From: Planococcus sp. CPCC 101016
GTDB taxonomy: Bacteria > Bacillota > Bacilli > Bacillales_A > Planococcaceae
Direction of reading: 5' to 3'
NCBI RefSeq assembly: GCF_007859295.1
Contig: NZ_VOHB01000002.1
Location: forward strand, 620,001 to 684,000
Length of the DNA: 64,000 nucleotides
Below are positions 18,356 through 26,909 of the stretch, one piece after another; position 1 is the first letter of the stretch; each line of letters opens with the position of its first letter. The notes beneath the pieces were generated by a model, which was given only the letters and a program-made list of their open reading frames with translations, ran no database searches and was not told the origin of the DNA. A program made the translations under genes and the position numbers.

Positions 18356-19855
18356 ATGGCGAGGAAAAGTACTTTAAAAGGGATAGCATTATTAATGTTG
18401 GCAGGGGTATTGGCGGTTTCGCCCATGGAATTGACTGAACATAAAATAACGGCTGGCGCAGATGGAGAATATGCTCCTTTGGTCAGCGAAATTAATCAAA
18501 TCCTCCAAGATGAAAGGCTGGATGGAGCTTTGGCTGGTGTCAGCATCAGAGAAGCTGATACAGGTGAGAAAATTTATGATCATTTCGGAGACACCCGATT
18601 GGTTCCGGCTTCTAACATGAAACTCTTCACTGCCGCAGCTGCTTTCGAAACACTTGGCGAAAATCATCGTTTCACGACGGAGATACATACAGATGGAGAA
18701 GTTAAAGGGAAAATGCTGAAAGGCAATCTCTACTTAAAAGGCAAAGGGGATCCGACACTTCTTCAGGAAGACTTTGAGCAATTCGCGCAGGATCTGAAAA
18801 GCTTGGGAATCCAAAAAATTAAAGGTGATTTGATTGGAGATGACACGTGGTATGACGATATCCGTCTGTCAGAAGACATTACCTGGCAGGACGAAGTCTA
18901 CTATTACGGCGCGCAGGTATCCGCATTAACGGCATCTCCCAATAAAGATTACGATGCAGGCTCGGTGATTGTTGAAGTGAATCCCGGCGATTCAGCCGGT
19001 ACAGAGCCAAAAGTATCGCTGAGTCCGGAAACGGACTACGTATCAATTGTTAACCATGCTAAAACAGTGCAGGCAGGACAGCCGAAAACAGTTTCCATCA
19101 GTCGTGAACACGGCACTAACCAGATTGTGATTGAAGGAAATATTCCGGCTGAAGGTTCACGGACACGTGAATGGATTGCTGTCGATGAACCCTCTGGTTA
19201 TGCGCTGGATTTGTTTGAAAATGCCTTGCTGGCAGAAGGCATTAAATGGACCGGTAAGCATCAGCTCAAAATGGGCGAGACGCCTGTAAACAGTACATTG
19301 CTGCTGGAACATGAGTCAATGACGCTGGCAGAGCTTGCTATTCCATTCATGAAGCTTAGCAATAATGGACATGGAGAGGTTTTGGTGAAAGAAATGGGCC
19401 GTGCTGTCCAAGGAGAAGGCAGCTGGGAAGCTGGTTTGGAAGTGATGAAGGATGTGGCAGGAACTCTTGGTGTCAATTCAGAGACAATACTGTTGCGCGA
19501 CGGTTCAGGTATGTCCCATGTCAATTTGATTCCAGTGAACGAAGTGTCGCAATTGCTCTTTGGTGTGCAGAACAAAGAGTGGTTTGACAGCTACGTAAAC
19601 TCTCTGCCGGTTGCGGGGGATGTAGAACGGTTTATTGGGGGGACATTGCGCAACCGAATGAAAGATACCGCAGCACAGCACAATGTCAAAGCGAAGACAG
19701 GTACTCTGACGGCGGTCTCCGCGTTATCAGGATATGCCACGACGAAAGATGGAAAGCCGCTGATTTTCTCTATCATCATTAACAATGATCTGGCTTCAGT
19801 TACGCCAATTGAAGATGCGATTGCTACGGCCATCGCTGAATCAGGGGAGGAATAG
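18356..19855 (+). CDS. D-alanyl-D-alanine carboxypeptidase/endopeptidase, class C PBP4 type (S13)
   Basis: 499 residues with an N-terminal signal sequence (hydrophobic residues 8-24). The penicillin-binding triad is complete: SNMK (Ser86, Lys89), SNN in the KLSNNGHGE segment, and KTG (447-449). The long insert between the first two motifs is typical of DacB/DacC proteins. It trims or cleaves peptidoglycan stem peptides outside the membrane. Monocistronic, with a terminator just after the stop. Bacillus DacC (PBP4a) is the closest named relative. Confidence 0.9.
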   Translation: MARKSTLKGIALLMLAGVLAVSPMELTEHKITAGADGEYAPLVSEINQILQDERLDGALAGVSIREADTGEKIYDHFGDTRLVPASNMKLFTAAAAFETLGENHRFTTEIHTDGEVKGKMLKGNLYLKGKGDPTLLQEDFEQFAQDLKSLGIQKIKGDLIGDDTWYDDIRLSEDITWQDEVYYYGAQVSALTASPNKDYDAGSVIVEVNPGDSAGTEPKVSLSPETDYVSIVNHAKTVQAGQPKTVSISREHGTNQIVIEGNIPAEGSRTREWIAVDEPSGYALDLFENALLAEGIKWTGKHQLKMGETPVNSTLLLEHESMTLAELAIPFMKLSNNGHGEVLVKEMGRAVQGEGSWEAGLEVMKDVAGTLGVNSETILLRDGSGMSHVNLIPVNEVSQLLFGVQNKEWFDSYVNSLPVAGDVERFIGGTLRNRMKDTAAQHNVKAKTGTLTAVSALSGYATTKDGKPLIFSIIINNDLASVTPIEDAIATAIAESGEE

Positions 19856-19864
19856 CAATAACAG

Positions 19865-19898
19865 ACGGCAAGCTTTAGGCTTTCCGTTTTTTTTTTTT
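19865..19898 (+). terminator. Rho-independent terminator
   Basis: ACGGCAAGC / GCTTTCCGT stem with a short loop, then an uninterrupted run of 11 T. Confidence 0.8.
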
Positions 19899-19993
19899 TA
19901 TAAATGATAAAGTTCTTGGATGTGCTGGTATTCTATTGATAAATTCTATATGTTTAATATATTCAGTTTTTAATAACAGGAGGTTATACATAG

Positions 19994-20716
19994 ATGAAAC
20001 CGATTATTGGCCTCACTGCATCTCTAGAATTGGGACGCGACGAATATGGTATCGAGCTTGCGGACACGGAAGCTATTTTAGCAGCAGGCGGATTGCCGGT
20101 TATGGTTCCGCATTTGATGGATGAAGCAGATATTAACGAACTTGCTGAACATATAGACGGCTTGTTTTTGGCGGGGGGCTATGACATCGACCCCACTTTG
20201 TTCGACGAAGAGCCGCTGCCGAATCTTGGGGTGATCATCCCGTCTCGTGATGCATTCGAATTGGCTTTGGCCAAGAAAATGCTGGCATTGGAAAAACCAA
20301 TACTCGGGGTTTGCCGTGGAGCTCAAATATTGAACATCGCAGTTGGAGGCGATATGTATCAGGACATCACGACGCAAGTAAAAGAGGATTTGCTGCAGCA
20401 TCAGCAAAAAGCGCCAAAATTCCATGGCTCTCATTTTGTAGATGTGGCGAAAGCATCGCTGTTGCATAGATTGACGGGACAACAGCGCTTGAAAGTGAAT
20501 AGCCGTCATCATCAAGCTAATCGCCGGGTCCCTCAGCCATTTATCGTCAGCGGCGTTTCGAGTGACGGTATTGTGGAAGCGATTGAAAGTGCGCAGCACC
20601 ATTTTGTGTTGGGTGTGCAATGGCATCCGGAAAATATGGCAAGAGCAGGGGATTCAGCATCTTTAGCAATTTTCAATGGTTTCATTGAGGCAAGCCGTAA
20701 AGGAGGAATTGAATGA
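19994..20716 (+). CDS. Class I glutamine amidotransferase-like hydrolase (C26, PuuD-like)
   Basis: 240 residues. The triad is visible: nucleophile Cys107 in GVCRGAQILNI, and His211/Glu213 in VQWHPE. The LAGGYDIDP motif near residue 60 places it with gamma-glutamyl-gamma-aminobutyrate hydrolase and related gamma-glutamyl hydrolases. It stands alone without a synthetase partner, so it should act as a free hydrolase. AGGAGG precedes the ATG. It is followed one base later by an M19 dipeptidase, suggesting joint breakdown of a gamma-glutamyl or modified peptide. Confidence 0.82.
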   Translation: MKPIIGLTASLELGRDEYGIELADTEAILAAGGLPVMVPHLMDEADINELAEHIDGLFLAGGYDIDPTLFDEEPLPNLGVIIPSRDAFELALAKKMLALEKPILGVCRGAQILNIAVGGDMYQDITTQVKEDLLQHQQKAPKFHGSHFVDVAKASLLHRLTGQQRLKVNSRHHQANRRVPQPFIVSGVSSDGIVEAIESAQHHFVLGVQWHPENMARAGDSASLAIFNGFIEASRKGGIE

Positions 20717-20717
20717 T

Positions 20718-21671
20718 ATGAAAATCTTCGATACGCACTGTGACGCGTTGCTAAAGTTGCAGGTAGCTAAACGGAATACCATGTTCAAAGGTGAACTCCT
20801 GGATTTCAAAAAGTCAGACGAACTGGAAACCAATTTCGGCCGGCTGCAGGCAGGAGGTGTAAAAGTTCAGTTTTTTGCTATCTTCATCGATCCGGAATTC
20901 CCATCCGGCGAGAAATGGCAGCATGCGCTGGAGCAGGTGGATTTATTCTATACAGAAATATTGGGGAGAAATTCCCTTATGAAACACATAAAAAACTGGC
21001 GGGATATCGATGCGCTGAAGCCTGATGAAATCGGTGCTGTTCTCACACTGGAAGGGGCGGATGCGTTCGGAAATGACTTGGCGAAGCTGCGTCATCTTTA
21101 TCGGCTGGGTGTGCTGTCAATTGGCTTGACGTGGAATAATGCCAATTTGTGCGCTGACGGCGTAGGGGATCCGAGAGGTGCAGGTTTATCAGTACTAGGA
21201 AAAGAAGTAGTCCGTCTCAATAATGAGCATCATGTTTTCACTGACGTTTCTCATTTGTCTATGAATGGATTTTGGGATGTCATGGAGTTGGCGAAGTATC
21301 CAATTGCCAGCCATTCCAATGCACGTGCTCTTTGCGATCATCCGCGAAACCTTACTGATCAGCAAATCCAAGCGATGTTCGCCAATAACGGCATGATTGA
21401 TGTCGTGTTCTGTCCGCAATTTATTAATAAAGAAAGTGAACAGGCAACAATCCCCGATTTGATTCGCCATATCGATCATCTTTGTTCGCTTGGGGGGATT
21501 CGGCAAGTTGGCATTGGCTCTGATTTTGATGGGATCTCTTCTCATATCACCGGGCTCGGTAATGCATCGGAATTCCCTAATCTAATTAACGAACTGCAAA
21601 AACACTACACAGAAGCCGAAGTGGAGGGCTTTGCATACCGTAATTTTCTTGAGCATCGTCCCGGAATTTGA
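20718..21671 (+). CDS. Membrane dipeptidase family (M19, renal dipeptidase-like)
   Basis: 317 residues. It begins MKIFDTHCDALLKL with the HxD metal motif (His7, Asp9). Further family blocks are TLEGADAFG (bridging Glu), LGVLSIGLTWNNANLCADG, VFTDVSHLSMNGFWDV, PIASHSNARALCDHPRNL and GIGSDFDGI. No signal peptide is visible, so it is cytoplasmic. The RBS AGGAGGAATT lies inside the end of the preceding gene. An in-frame upstream GTG reading is not needed. Substrates of M19 enzymes are dipeptides, including D-amino acid-containing ones. Confidence 0.9.
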   Translation: MKIFDTHCDALLKLQVAKRNTMFKGELLDFKKSDELETNFGRLQAGGVKVQFFAIFIDPEFPSGEKWQHALEQVDLFYTEILGRNSLMKHIKNWRDIDALKPDEIGAVLTLEGADAFGNDLAKLRHLYRLGVLSIGLTWNNANLCADGVGDPRGAGLSVLGKEVVRLNNEHHVFTDVSHLSMNGFWDVMELAKYPIASHSNARALCDHPRNLTDQQIQAMFANNGMIDVVFCPQFINKESEQATIPDLIRHIDHLCSLGGIRQVGIGSDFDGISSHITGLGNASEFPNLINELQKHYTEAEVEGFAYRNFLEHRPGI

Positions 21672-21686
21672 GTGAAGGAGGGAAGA

Positions 21687-22472
21687 ATGATGGACAAAAC
21701 AGTTAAGCAGAAAGTAAAAGAAACTTTCGGCAACAATGCTGGCAAGTATATAACCAGCGACAGCCATGCTAGAGCAGATGACCTGCCGCTGCTTATTGAA
21801 TGGCTTCAGCCTGACAAGACATGGACAGTGCTGGATATCGCGACTGGCGGAGGTCATGTGACAAAAACCTTGTCTCCCCACGCAGGAATGATCTTTTCCA
21901 CAGATCTGACAGAAGCGATGCTTGAGAATACAGCCAATCATTTGCGCGGCAGTTTTGACAACATTCAGTATGTAATTGCAGATGCAGAAGCTTTGCCATT
22001 TTTGAAGGAAACGTTTGATGCGGCTGTCTGTCGGATTGCCCCGCATCATTTTCCTCATCCGGAACGGTTTATTGCGGAAGCGTCGCGTGTTTTAAAAAAA
22101 GGTGGCAGGTTTATTCTGATCGACAATGTGGCACCTGTGGATTCCGAGCTGGCAGACTTTATAAACACGGTAGAAAAACTTCGTGATGACAGCCATTCAA
22201 GATGCCTGTCGAAAGAAGAATGGGCAAAACTATTGAAAGAGCATGGAATGAAGGAACTGAAATCGGCAGACCGCAAAAAGACATTGCAGTATCCGTCTTG
22301 GGTAGCGCGTACGACTGAAAACGAAGAACAGGCAGAACGGGTTGCCGGGCATTTGATTGCAGCCAACGAGAAAGCAATGGATTATTTTTCGATAGAAATA
22401 GTGAATGGAGACATCAAAAGTTTCACGATTGATGAATGGATGGCCTTATACGTGAAAGAAGACGGGATATGA
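21687..22472 (+). CDS. Class I SAM-dependent methyltransferase
   Basis: 261 residues. Rossmann methyltransferase motifs: I as VLDIATGGGHVTKTL (near residue 46), II as STDLTEAM, and post-I DAEALPF with motif IV-like FDAAVCRIAPHHF. It resembles the UbiE/Methyltransf_11 group; the methyl acceptor is unknown. ATG 21687 (or 21690) follows AAGGAGGGA; an in-frame GTG at 21672 lies before that site. Last gene of the C26-M19 operon. Confidence 0.8.
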   Translation: MMDKTVKQKVKETFGNNAGKYITSDSHARADDLPLLIEWLQPDKTWTVLDIATGGGHVTKTLSPHAGMIFSTDLTEAMLENTANHLRGSFDNIQYVIADAEALPFLKETFDAAVCRIAPHHFPHPERFIAEASRVLKKGGRFILIDNVAPVDSELADFINTVEKLRDDSHSRCLSKEEWAKLLKEHGMKELKSADRKKTLQYPSWVARTTENEEQAERVAGHLIAANEKAMDYFSIEIVNGDIKSFTIDEWMALYVKEDGI

Positions 22473-22480
22473 AGTAAAAA

Positions 22481-22516
22481 AATAACCCCTTCACCAAACC
22501 TGGTGAAGGGGTTATT
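22481..22516. terminator. Bidirectional terminator between convergent genes
   Basis: Perfect 16-bp stem AATAACCCCTTCACCA / TGGTGAAGGGGTTATT with a 4-nt loop. It serves the methyltransferase gene (+) and the YihY gene (-). Confidence 0.85.
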
Positions 22517-22519
22517 CGT

Positions 22520-23419
22520 TTAATATTTGTTCATAGATGATTCTGCACTCTTCGCATCTTTCTGATTTGCTTCGCTTTGCGCGAGTGGATCAGTACCCTC
22601 TTTAGCATGCTTGCGTCTGTGAAGAATGGCATTGATTTCAGCGCCGATTACAAGGATTAGACCGGTCAAGAAGAACCAAAGCATTAGTACGATGAGTCCT
22701 CCAAGACTGCCGTAAGTGGCAGAGTAGCTGCCGAAGTTAGAGACGTAAATCGAGAATAGGAAAGAAACAACTTGCCATAGAACTGTAGCGATTACAGCTC
22801 CAATAATAACTTCCTTAAATGGGAAATGTTTATCAGGAGCGAATTTGTACATAAGTGCCAAGACAATACTCATGACTGCAATGGAAATGACCCAACGCAG
22901 AACCTGGAAAATGATTTCAGTTTGTTGCGGAAGACTGAAGGTTGTTTTAATAAACTCAATAATAGTGCCGCCAAAAATTGGCAGAACAAGTGCAACGATG
23001 ACAGCAACCAACATGCCAAGTGTCAAAACGATGGCCGTTGCTTTCAATTTGATGAAAGAACGGGTTTCTTCGACGCCGTATGCCTGATTAGTTGCATCGA
23101 TAAAAGCAGTTAATGCATTCGATGCGGACCAAAGCGTACCCAAAATACCAAATGTCAATAAACCGCCTGATGGTGTGGTGACCACACTAACAATTGTATC
23201 CTCAAATGTAGCAGCCACTTCTCCAGGAAGAACTTGACGGATGAGTTCCATTGCTTTCGCTGGATCAATCTGAAGATAAGGCAAAATAGACAGCAGCAAG
23301 ATCAATAAAGGAACGATAGCTAATAAATAGTAATAAGCCTGTGCTGCGGCTAGAGTAGTTGCTTTATCTTTTTTGAACTCACTGCCAAGTTCCTTGGCAA
23401 ACCCCATAGCTTTACTCAT
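22520..23419 (-). CDS. YihY/BrkB family (UPF0761) membrane protein
   Basis: 299 residues with about six hydrophobic segments. Family blocks are AAAQAYYYLLAIVPLLILLLSIL, SGGLLTFGILGTLWSASNALTAF, and SYSATYGSLGGLIVLMLWFFLTGLILVIGAEIN. The tail is hydrophilic and charged. The old ribonuclease BN name for this family is wrong; its transport role is still unclear. GGAGGTTATCAT precedes the ATG. A weak GTTTTT-N12-GGGTTA pattern upstream (23478-23501) could be a sigma-B site but is not convincing. Confidence 0.85.
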   Translation of the reverse strand: MSKAMGFAKELGSEFKKDKATTLAAAQAYYYLLAIVPLLILLLSILPYLQIDPAKAMELIRQVLPGEVAATFEDTIVSVVTTPSGGLLTFGILGTLWSASNALTAFIDATNQAYGVEETRSFIKLKATAIVLTLGMLVAVIVALVLPIFGGTIIEFIKTTFSLPQQTEIIFQVLRWVISIAVMSIVLALMYKFAPDKHFPFKEVIIGAVIATVLWQVVSFLFSIYVSNFGSYSATYGSLGGLIVLMLWFFLTGLILVIGAEINAILHRRKHAKEGTDPLAQSEANQKDAKSAESSMNKY

Positions 23420-23641
23420 ATGATAACCTCCATTTTCAAAATTAGTTACTCCTTATATGCCCCGTTCGGTATAGGATTAACCCTAAAATAGAAACAAAAA
23501 CTTATTTAAGAGGAATAGAAACCTTTTAAGACTTAAAATAAGTGTTCGGAAGCTCTTTTAGAACCTGAAATGTATGGCTCAGAAATATGCGGTTTTTCAA
23601 AGCTTTAAGAACGGGGAGCGTTGCAGAACTTAGATTTAAGC

Positions 23642-23671
23642 AGCAAAAAAGCGCCCTTTTTCGGACGCTTT
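23642..23671 (-). terminator. Rho-independent terminator of the CNNM/CorC gene
   Basis: On the minus strand AAAGCGTCC pairs with GGGCGCTTT across a GAAAAA loop and is followed by TTTT. It starts 5 nt after the stop at 23676. Confidence 0.85.
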
Positions 23672-23675
23672 ATCA

Positions 23676-24980
23676 TTATGATTTTGGCAATAGATCACAG
23701 GCAACTTTTAAGATATGATGATTTTCCATTTCGACAATGGACCATTGGCAGTCTCCTTTTACAAAGGAATCGCCAGTCTCAGCTTCGATCAGCTGATGCT
23801 GTATCCAGCCGGCAATCGTATCAATATCTTCACTGTCTTCAAATTTAAAGCCGAAGCGTTCTTCCAGATCTTTTAACAGGACGCGTCCATTCAGTAGATA
23901 GCGCGTATCGCTTTCCTTAATAATCTCTTCGTCTTCCTCTTCATCAAATTCATCGCGGATTTCACCGACAATTTCTTCCAGTATATCCTCCATGGTAATC
24001 AAACCGGAAGTTCCACCATATTCATCGATAACGAGGGCGATATGCGTTCGATCTTTTTGCATTTTCACCAAGGCATTCTGAAGCGGTGTTGTTTCATGGA
24101 AGTATGGAAGAGTGTGTATAAGTTCTGCCATCTCAAACTGGCCATTCACGGCGTAATGCGTCAACACTTCTTTGGCATTGATAAAGCCGATCAAGTCGTC
24201 TTTATCTCCGTCCCTGGCGATAGGGTAGCGAGTAAAACGGTGCTCACGAATCTCGGCTAAAAGTTCTTCAGTCGTTAAATCATCTGAAAAAGCGATCATT
24301 TGAGTCCGTGGAATCATCACATCTTTTGCGCTTCGCTCATCAAAAGCGAAAATATTCTGCATATAGGACAATTCGGTTTGATTGATTTCCCCACTTTGAA
24401 AGCTTTGTGCCATAATGATTTTCAGCTCTTCTTCTGAATGGGCCTGCTCTTCCTTGGCATGTTCTACACCAAAGGCACGTAAAAGGATGCGCGCCGAACC
24501 GTTCAAGATGAAAATGAACGGGTACATGATCTTGCCAAACGCGTATAGGAATGGAGATAACAGCAAGGTCATCCGTTCAGCGAATTGCAGCGCCAAGGAT
24601 TTAGGAGCCATTTCCCCGATTACAACGTGCAGAAAAGTCACTAGTGAGAAAGCCAGGACAAATGAAATGATGGTAGAGGCAGATGCAGGAACACCGAGCA
24701 TTTCGAATAAAGGATGCAATAGCCGTCCAACGGTCGGTTCTCCCAACCAGCCAAGCCCGAGAGCTGTAACGGTAATGCCGAGCTGACAAGCAGACAGATA
24801 ATAATCAAGGTCACTGGTGATTTTTTTGACCAGCACGGCCTTTTTGTTTCCTTCATCGATTAATTGGTCGATGCGCGACATCCGGACTTTAACGACGGCA
24901 AATTCCGAGCCGACGAAAACAGCCGTTAACGCGATTAATAAGACGAGCAAAGCTATATTCAATAAAAGTATGGGGTCCAA
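23676..24980 (-). CDS. Hemolysin-family CNNM/CorC transporter-like protein (DUF21-CBS-CorC_HlyC)
   Basis: 434 residues. An N-terminal DUF21 domain with four hydrophobic segments (about 5-190) is followed by a CBS pair (about 200-340; [48 protein letters not shown]) and a CorC_HlyC domain at the end. Family members export or sense Mg2+/Co2+. The start is TTG 24980; a stop lies four codons upstream in frame. The nearest SD is a weak AAGGGA inside a small hairpin (24986-25001), while a strong GGAGGTG is 23 nt away. Confidence 0.88.
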   Translation of the reverse strand: MDPILLLNIALLVLLIALTAVFVGSEFAVVKVRMSRIDQLIDEGNKKAVLVKKITSDLDYYLSACQLGITVTALGLGWLGEPTVGRLLHPLFEMLGVPASASTIISFVLAFSLVTFLHVVIGEMAPKSLALQFAERMTLLLSPFLYAFGKIMYPFIFILNGSARILLRAFGVEHAKEEQAHSEEELKIIMAQSFQSGEINQTELSYMQNIFAFDERSAKDVMIPRTQMIAFSDDLTTEELLAEIREHRFTRYPIARDGDKDDLIGFINAKEVLTHYAVNGQFEMAELIHTLPYFHETTPLQNALVKMQKDRTHIALVIDEYGGTSGLITMEDILEEIVGEIRDEFDEEEDEEIIKESDTRYLLNGRVLLKDLEERFGFKFEDSEDIDTIAGWIQHQLIEAETGDSFVKGDCQWSIVEMENHHILKVACDLLPKS

Positions 24981-24985
24981 TAAAT

Positions 24986-25010
24986 TCCCTTAAATAAGGG
25001 ATTCACCTCC
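24986..25010 (-). promoter_or_regulatory. Hairpin between a strong SD and a TTG start
   Basis: Minus strand: GGAGGTG (25010-25004), then a 6-bp hairpin TCCCTT-ATTT-AAGGGA (25001-24986), then TTG. Folding would bring the strong SD near the start or hide the weak one, so it may set translation level. Confidence 0.35.
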
Positions 25011-25068
25011 GAAAGTAGTTGTTGAAGTTAAATTTACCATATTGCAGGTATGAAACATAGAGCAAAGC

Positions 25069-25698
25069 TTAATGCTCGGAAATGATTTGGCGGGTAATCT
25101 CTTTTACGTCAATGGCTGTTTCTTCATTGATAACGTCATCAAGCATGACATTCTTAAAATAATCAACACTTGCAGGCAAAGGAAGATCCAATAATTTGGT
25201 CAAAGCGATCCGGTACATTACCACGAATTCCTTGTCGGTATTACCGCGCTTCAATTCTGCAAATGCCTCGTAGAACTGATCCAGCTTATCCGCCAACTCC
25301 AACAAGCGCCCTTCAATAGTGGAGTCCTTTCCTTCTTTCATACGTTCAAAAAACACGTCCTGAAATTCTTCGGGAATTTCACGCAGGATGAACTTTTCCA
25401 TCATGCCTTCTTCTACTTTTGCAATCATTTCCTTTAATTCGGGAGATGCATATTTAACAGGTGTTTTGATGTCACCGATAAATACCTCAGCAAAATCGTG
25501 ATTGATGGTTTTTTCGTACAATGCTTTCCAGTCGATTTCGCGGCCAGCACGTTCTTCGATGGTTGCAAAAAACATGGCGTATTGACTGACTTTCCATGAA
25601 TGGGCTGCAACATTATGTTCTTCAAACTTAAACATGCCGGGTGCCCGGATAATTCGTTCCAAATCATTCAATGAAGTAAAAAAACGATGAATGCCCAT
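25069..25698 (-). CDS. HD-domain phosphohydrolase, YfbR-like
   Basis: 209 residues. Metal-binding HD pattern: His in EEHNVAAHSWKVSQYAMFFA (residues 27-46), the HD pair in TINHDFAEVFIGDI, and a later LLELADKLDQFYEAFAE Asp. The family dephosphorylates deoxynucleoside 5'-monophosphates. GGAGGCGT precedes the ATG. It lies 88 nt ahead of the CNNM/CorC gene on the same strand with no terminator between, so they may be cotranscribed. Confidence 0.8.
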   Translation of the reverse strand: MGIHRFFTSLNDLERIIRAPGMFKFEEHNVAAHSWKVSQYAMFFATIEERAGREIDWKALYEKTINHDFAEVFIGDIKTPVKYASPELKEMIAKVEEGMMEKFILREIPEEFQDVFFERMKEGKDSTIEGRLLELADKLDQFYEAFAELKRGNTDKEFVVMYRIALTKLLDLPLPASVDYFKNVMLDDVINEETAIDVKEITRQIISEH

Positions 25699-25999
25699 AA
25701 TGACGCCTCCTTTTAGATATAGTTGAGTGAATAAAAGCAGTGGAACTGTTCTGGTGTCGGACTTCCGTAACCCAATTAGTTAAGGGCACCTATCCTAACC
25801 GATTTCATAAGCTGATTCTTTGTTCATGCAGCTAATCTAATTAAATTCCATGTCTTCAGCATACACGATTTTTAGTATAATAAAAATGAGATCGATAAGC
25901 ACGTGGCCAAAAGAGAAACTGATAGCTGTTGGGAATTTTTTTATTCTGATCTGATTGATAGATGTTCTAATGGCCATAAGCAGGAAAAGGAGAAAAAGC
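25699..25999. other. 301-nt divergent intergenic region
   Basis: Lies between the HD gene (-) and the YdjM-like gene (+). The only item of note is a TATAAT box near 25879 on the plus strand with no good -35. No repeat or hairpin stands out. Confidence 0.4.
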
Positions 26000-26476
26000 A
26001 TGACAGGTAAAACTCACATCATAGGCGGTATTGCAGCAAGCCTTGCTTTTGCACAAATCACAAATTACGAGCCGATCATTTTATTGGGCGCTGGTGTAGT
26101 TGGCGCAGTCATTCCTGATATTTGCCATGGCAGCAGTAAAATTGGGCGCAGTTTGCCTCTTCTATCTAAATTGATTAGTGGTTTATTTGGACACCGAACT
26201 TTCACTCACAGTTTATTGTTTCTAGTACTGTTTGCTGTTTTAATGCACAGTTTTATGCCGGTAGAAGCGATTTCAGCAGGTATTCTTGTGGGAATGGCCA
26301 GCCATATTGTATTGGACATGGCGACGAAAAGAGGAGTAAAACTGTTTTTTCCATTTAGATGGAATGTTCGATTCCCAATTACCGCTACGACCGGAGGCAC
26401 TTCAGAATATCTGGTTTTTGCTGTATTGTCACTTCTTTGCGTCTATTTCGGTTATGGCGTATTTCTTCCCCTGTAA
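26000..26476 (+). CDS. YdjM-like membrane-bound metal-dependent hydrolase (DUF457)
   Basis: 158 residues, about four hydrophobic segments. It starts MTGKTHIIGGIAASLAF and has VIPDICHGSS and GHRTFTHSLLFL, the His/Asp-rich family motifs, then GMASHIVLDMATKRGVKLFFP. ATG 26000 follows AAAAGGAGA; longer in-frame reading upstream lacks a ribosome site. Family members sit in the membrane; substrate is unknown. Confidence 0.82.
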   Translation: MTGKTHIIGGIAASLAFAQITNYEPIILLGAGVVGAVIPDICHGSSKIGRSLPLLSKLISGLFGHRTFTHSLLFLVLFAVLMHSFMPVEAISAGILVGMASHIVLDMATKRGVKLFFPFRWNVRFPITATTGGTSEYLVFAVLSLLCVYFGYGVFLPL

Positions 26477-26478
26477 AC

Positions 26479-26503
26479 GTTTTACTTCATGAGAGAAGGG
26501 AAA
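26479..26503 (+). promoter_or_regulatory. Candidate sigma-B promoter
   Basis: GTTTTA-N13-GGGAAA, one base off the sigma-B consensus in each hexamer, 36 nt before the small gene at 26539. Confidence 0.4.
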
Positions 26504-26538
26504 TGAAGGAATAAACGCAAACAGGAGGAATGATCCTA

Positions 26539-26727
26539 ATGGGTAAAAATGATTTTTCGAAAGATGCAAATCCGCAAAGCCATCATAACCGACGCCAACG
26601 GGAAGAATTTGAAAGCATTGATCAAGAGTCAAAAGAAGACGGCCAAGAGATGGAGAAAAGAGGCGCCCACAGCAATACAGGTGTAGGCGATGAACAAAAC
26701 CCAATCGGAGAATCAGAAGAACAGTAA
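26539..26727 (+). CDS. Small hydrophilic protein of unknown function (62 aa)
   Basis: Very polar, rich in Asp, Glu, Ser, Gln and Asn, with no hydrophobic core; it is probably disordered. It starts MGKNDFSKDANPQSHHN and ends with an acidic ESEEQ tail. ATG 26539 is 10 nt after AGGAGG; the earlier in-frame ATG at 26530 sits too close to that site. A sigma-B-like promoter upstream and a terminator downstream support a separate stress-type gene. Function unknown. Confidence 0.6.
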   Translation: MGKNDFSKDANPQSHHNRRQREEFESIDQESKEDGQEMEKRGAHSNTGVGDEQNPIGESEEQ

Positions 26728-26758
26728 GATGATTGAAAAGCTAAGTGCAAACTTTGTG

Positions 26759-26785
26759 GACAGGGACCTTGGGTTCCTGTCTTTT
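26759..26785 (+). terminator. Rho-independent terminator
   Basis: 10-bp stem GACAGGGACC / GGTTCCTGTC, 3-nt loop, TTTT. Confidence 0.7.
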
Positions 26786-26909
26786 CTCTGGGCTTGCTTT
26801 GAGTCAAGGGCGCATTAAGATTACACTCGCTTGTTTGTCGGAGCAGAAACCTATACAATTATGAAGATAATTATTGGAAAATTCTTTATAAAGATGATGG
26901 AGGGATAAG

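Noticed and set aside
23478..23501. Sigma-B promoter for the YihY gene
   Set aside because: GTTTTT-N12-GGGTTA has several mismatches and a short spacer; too weak to list as a feature.
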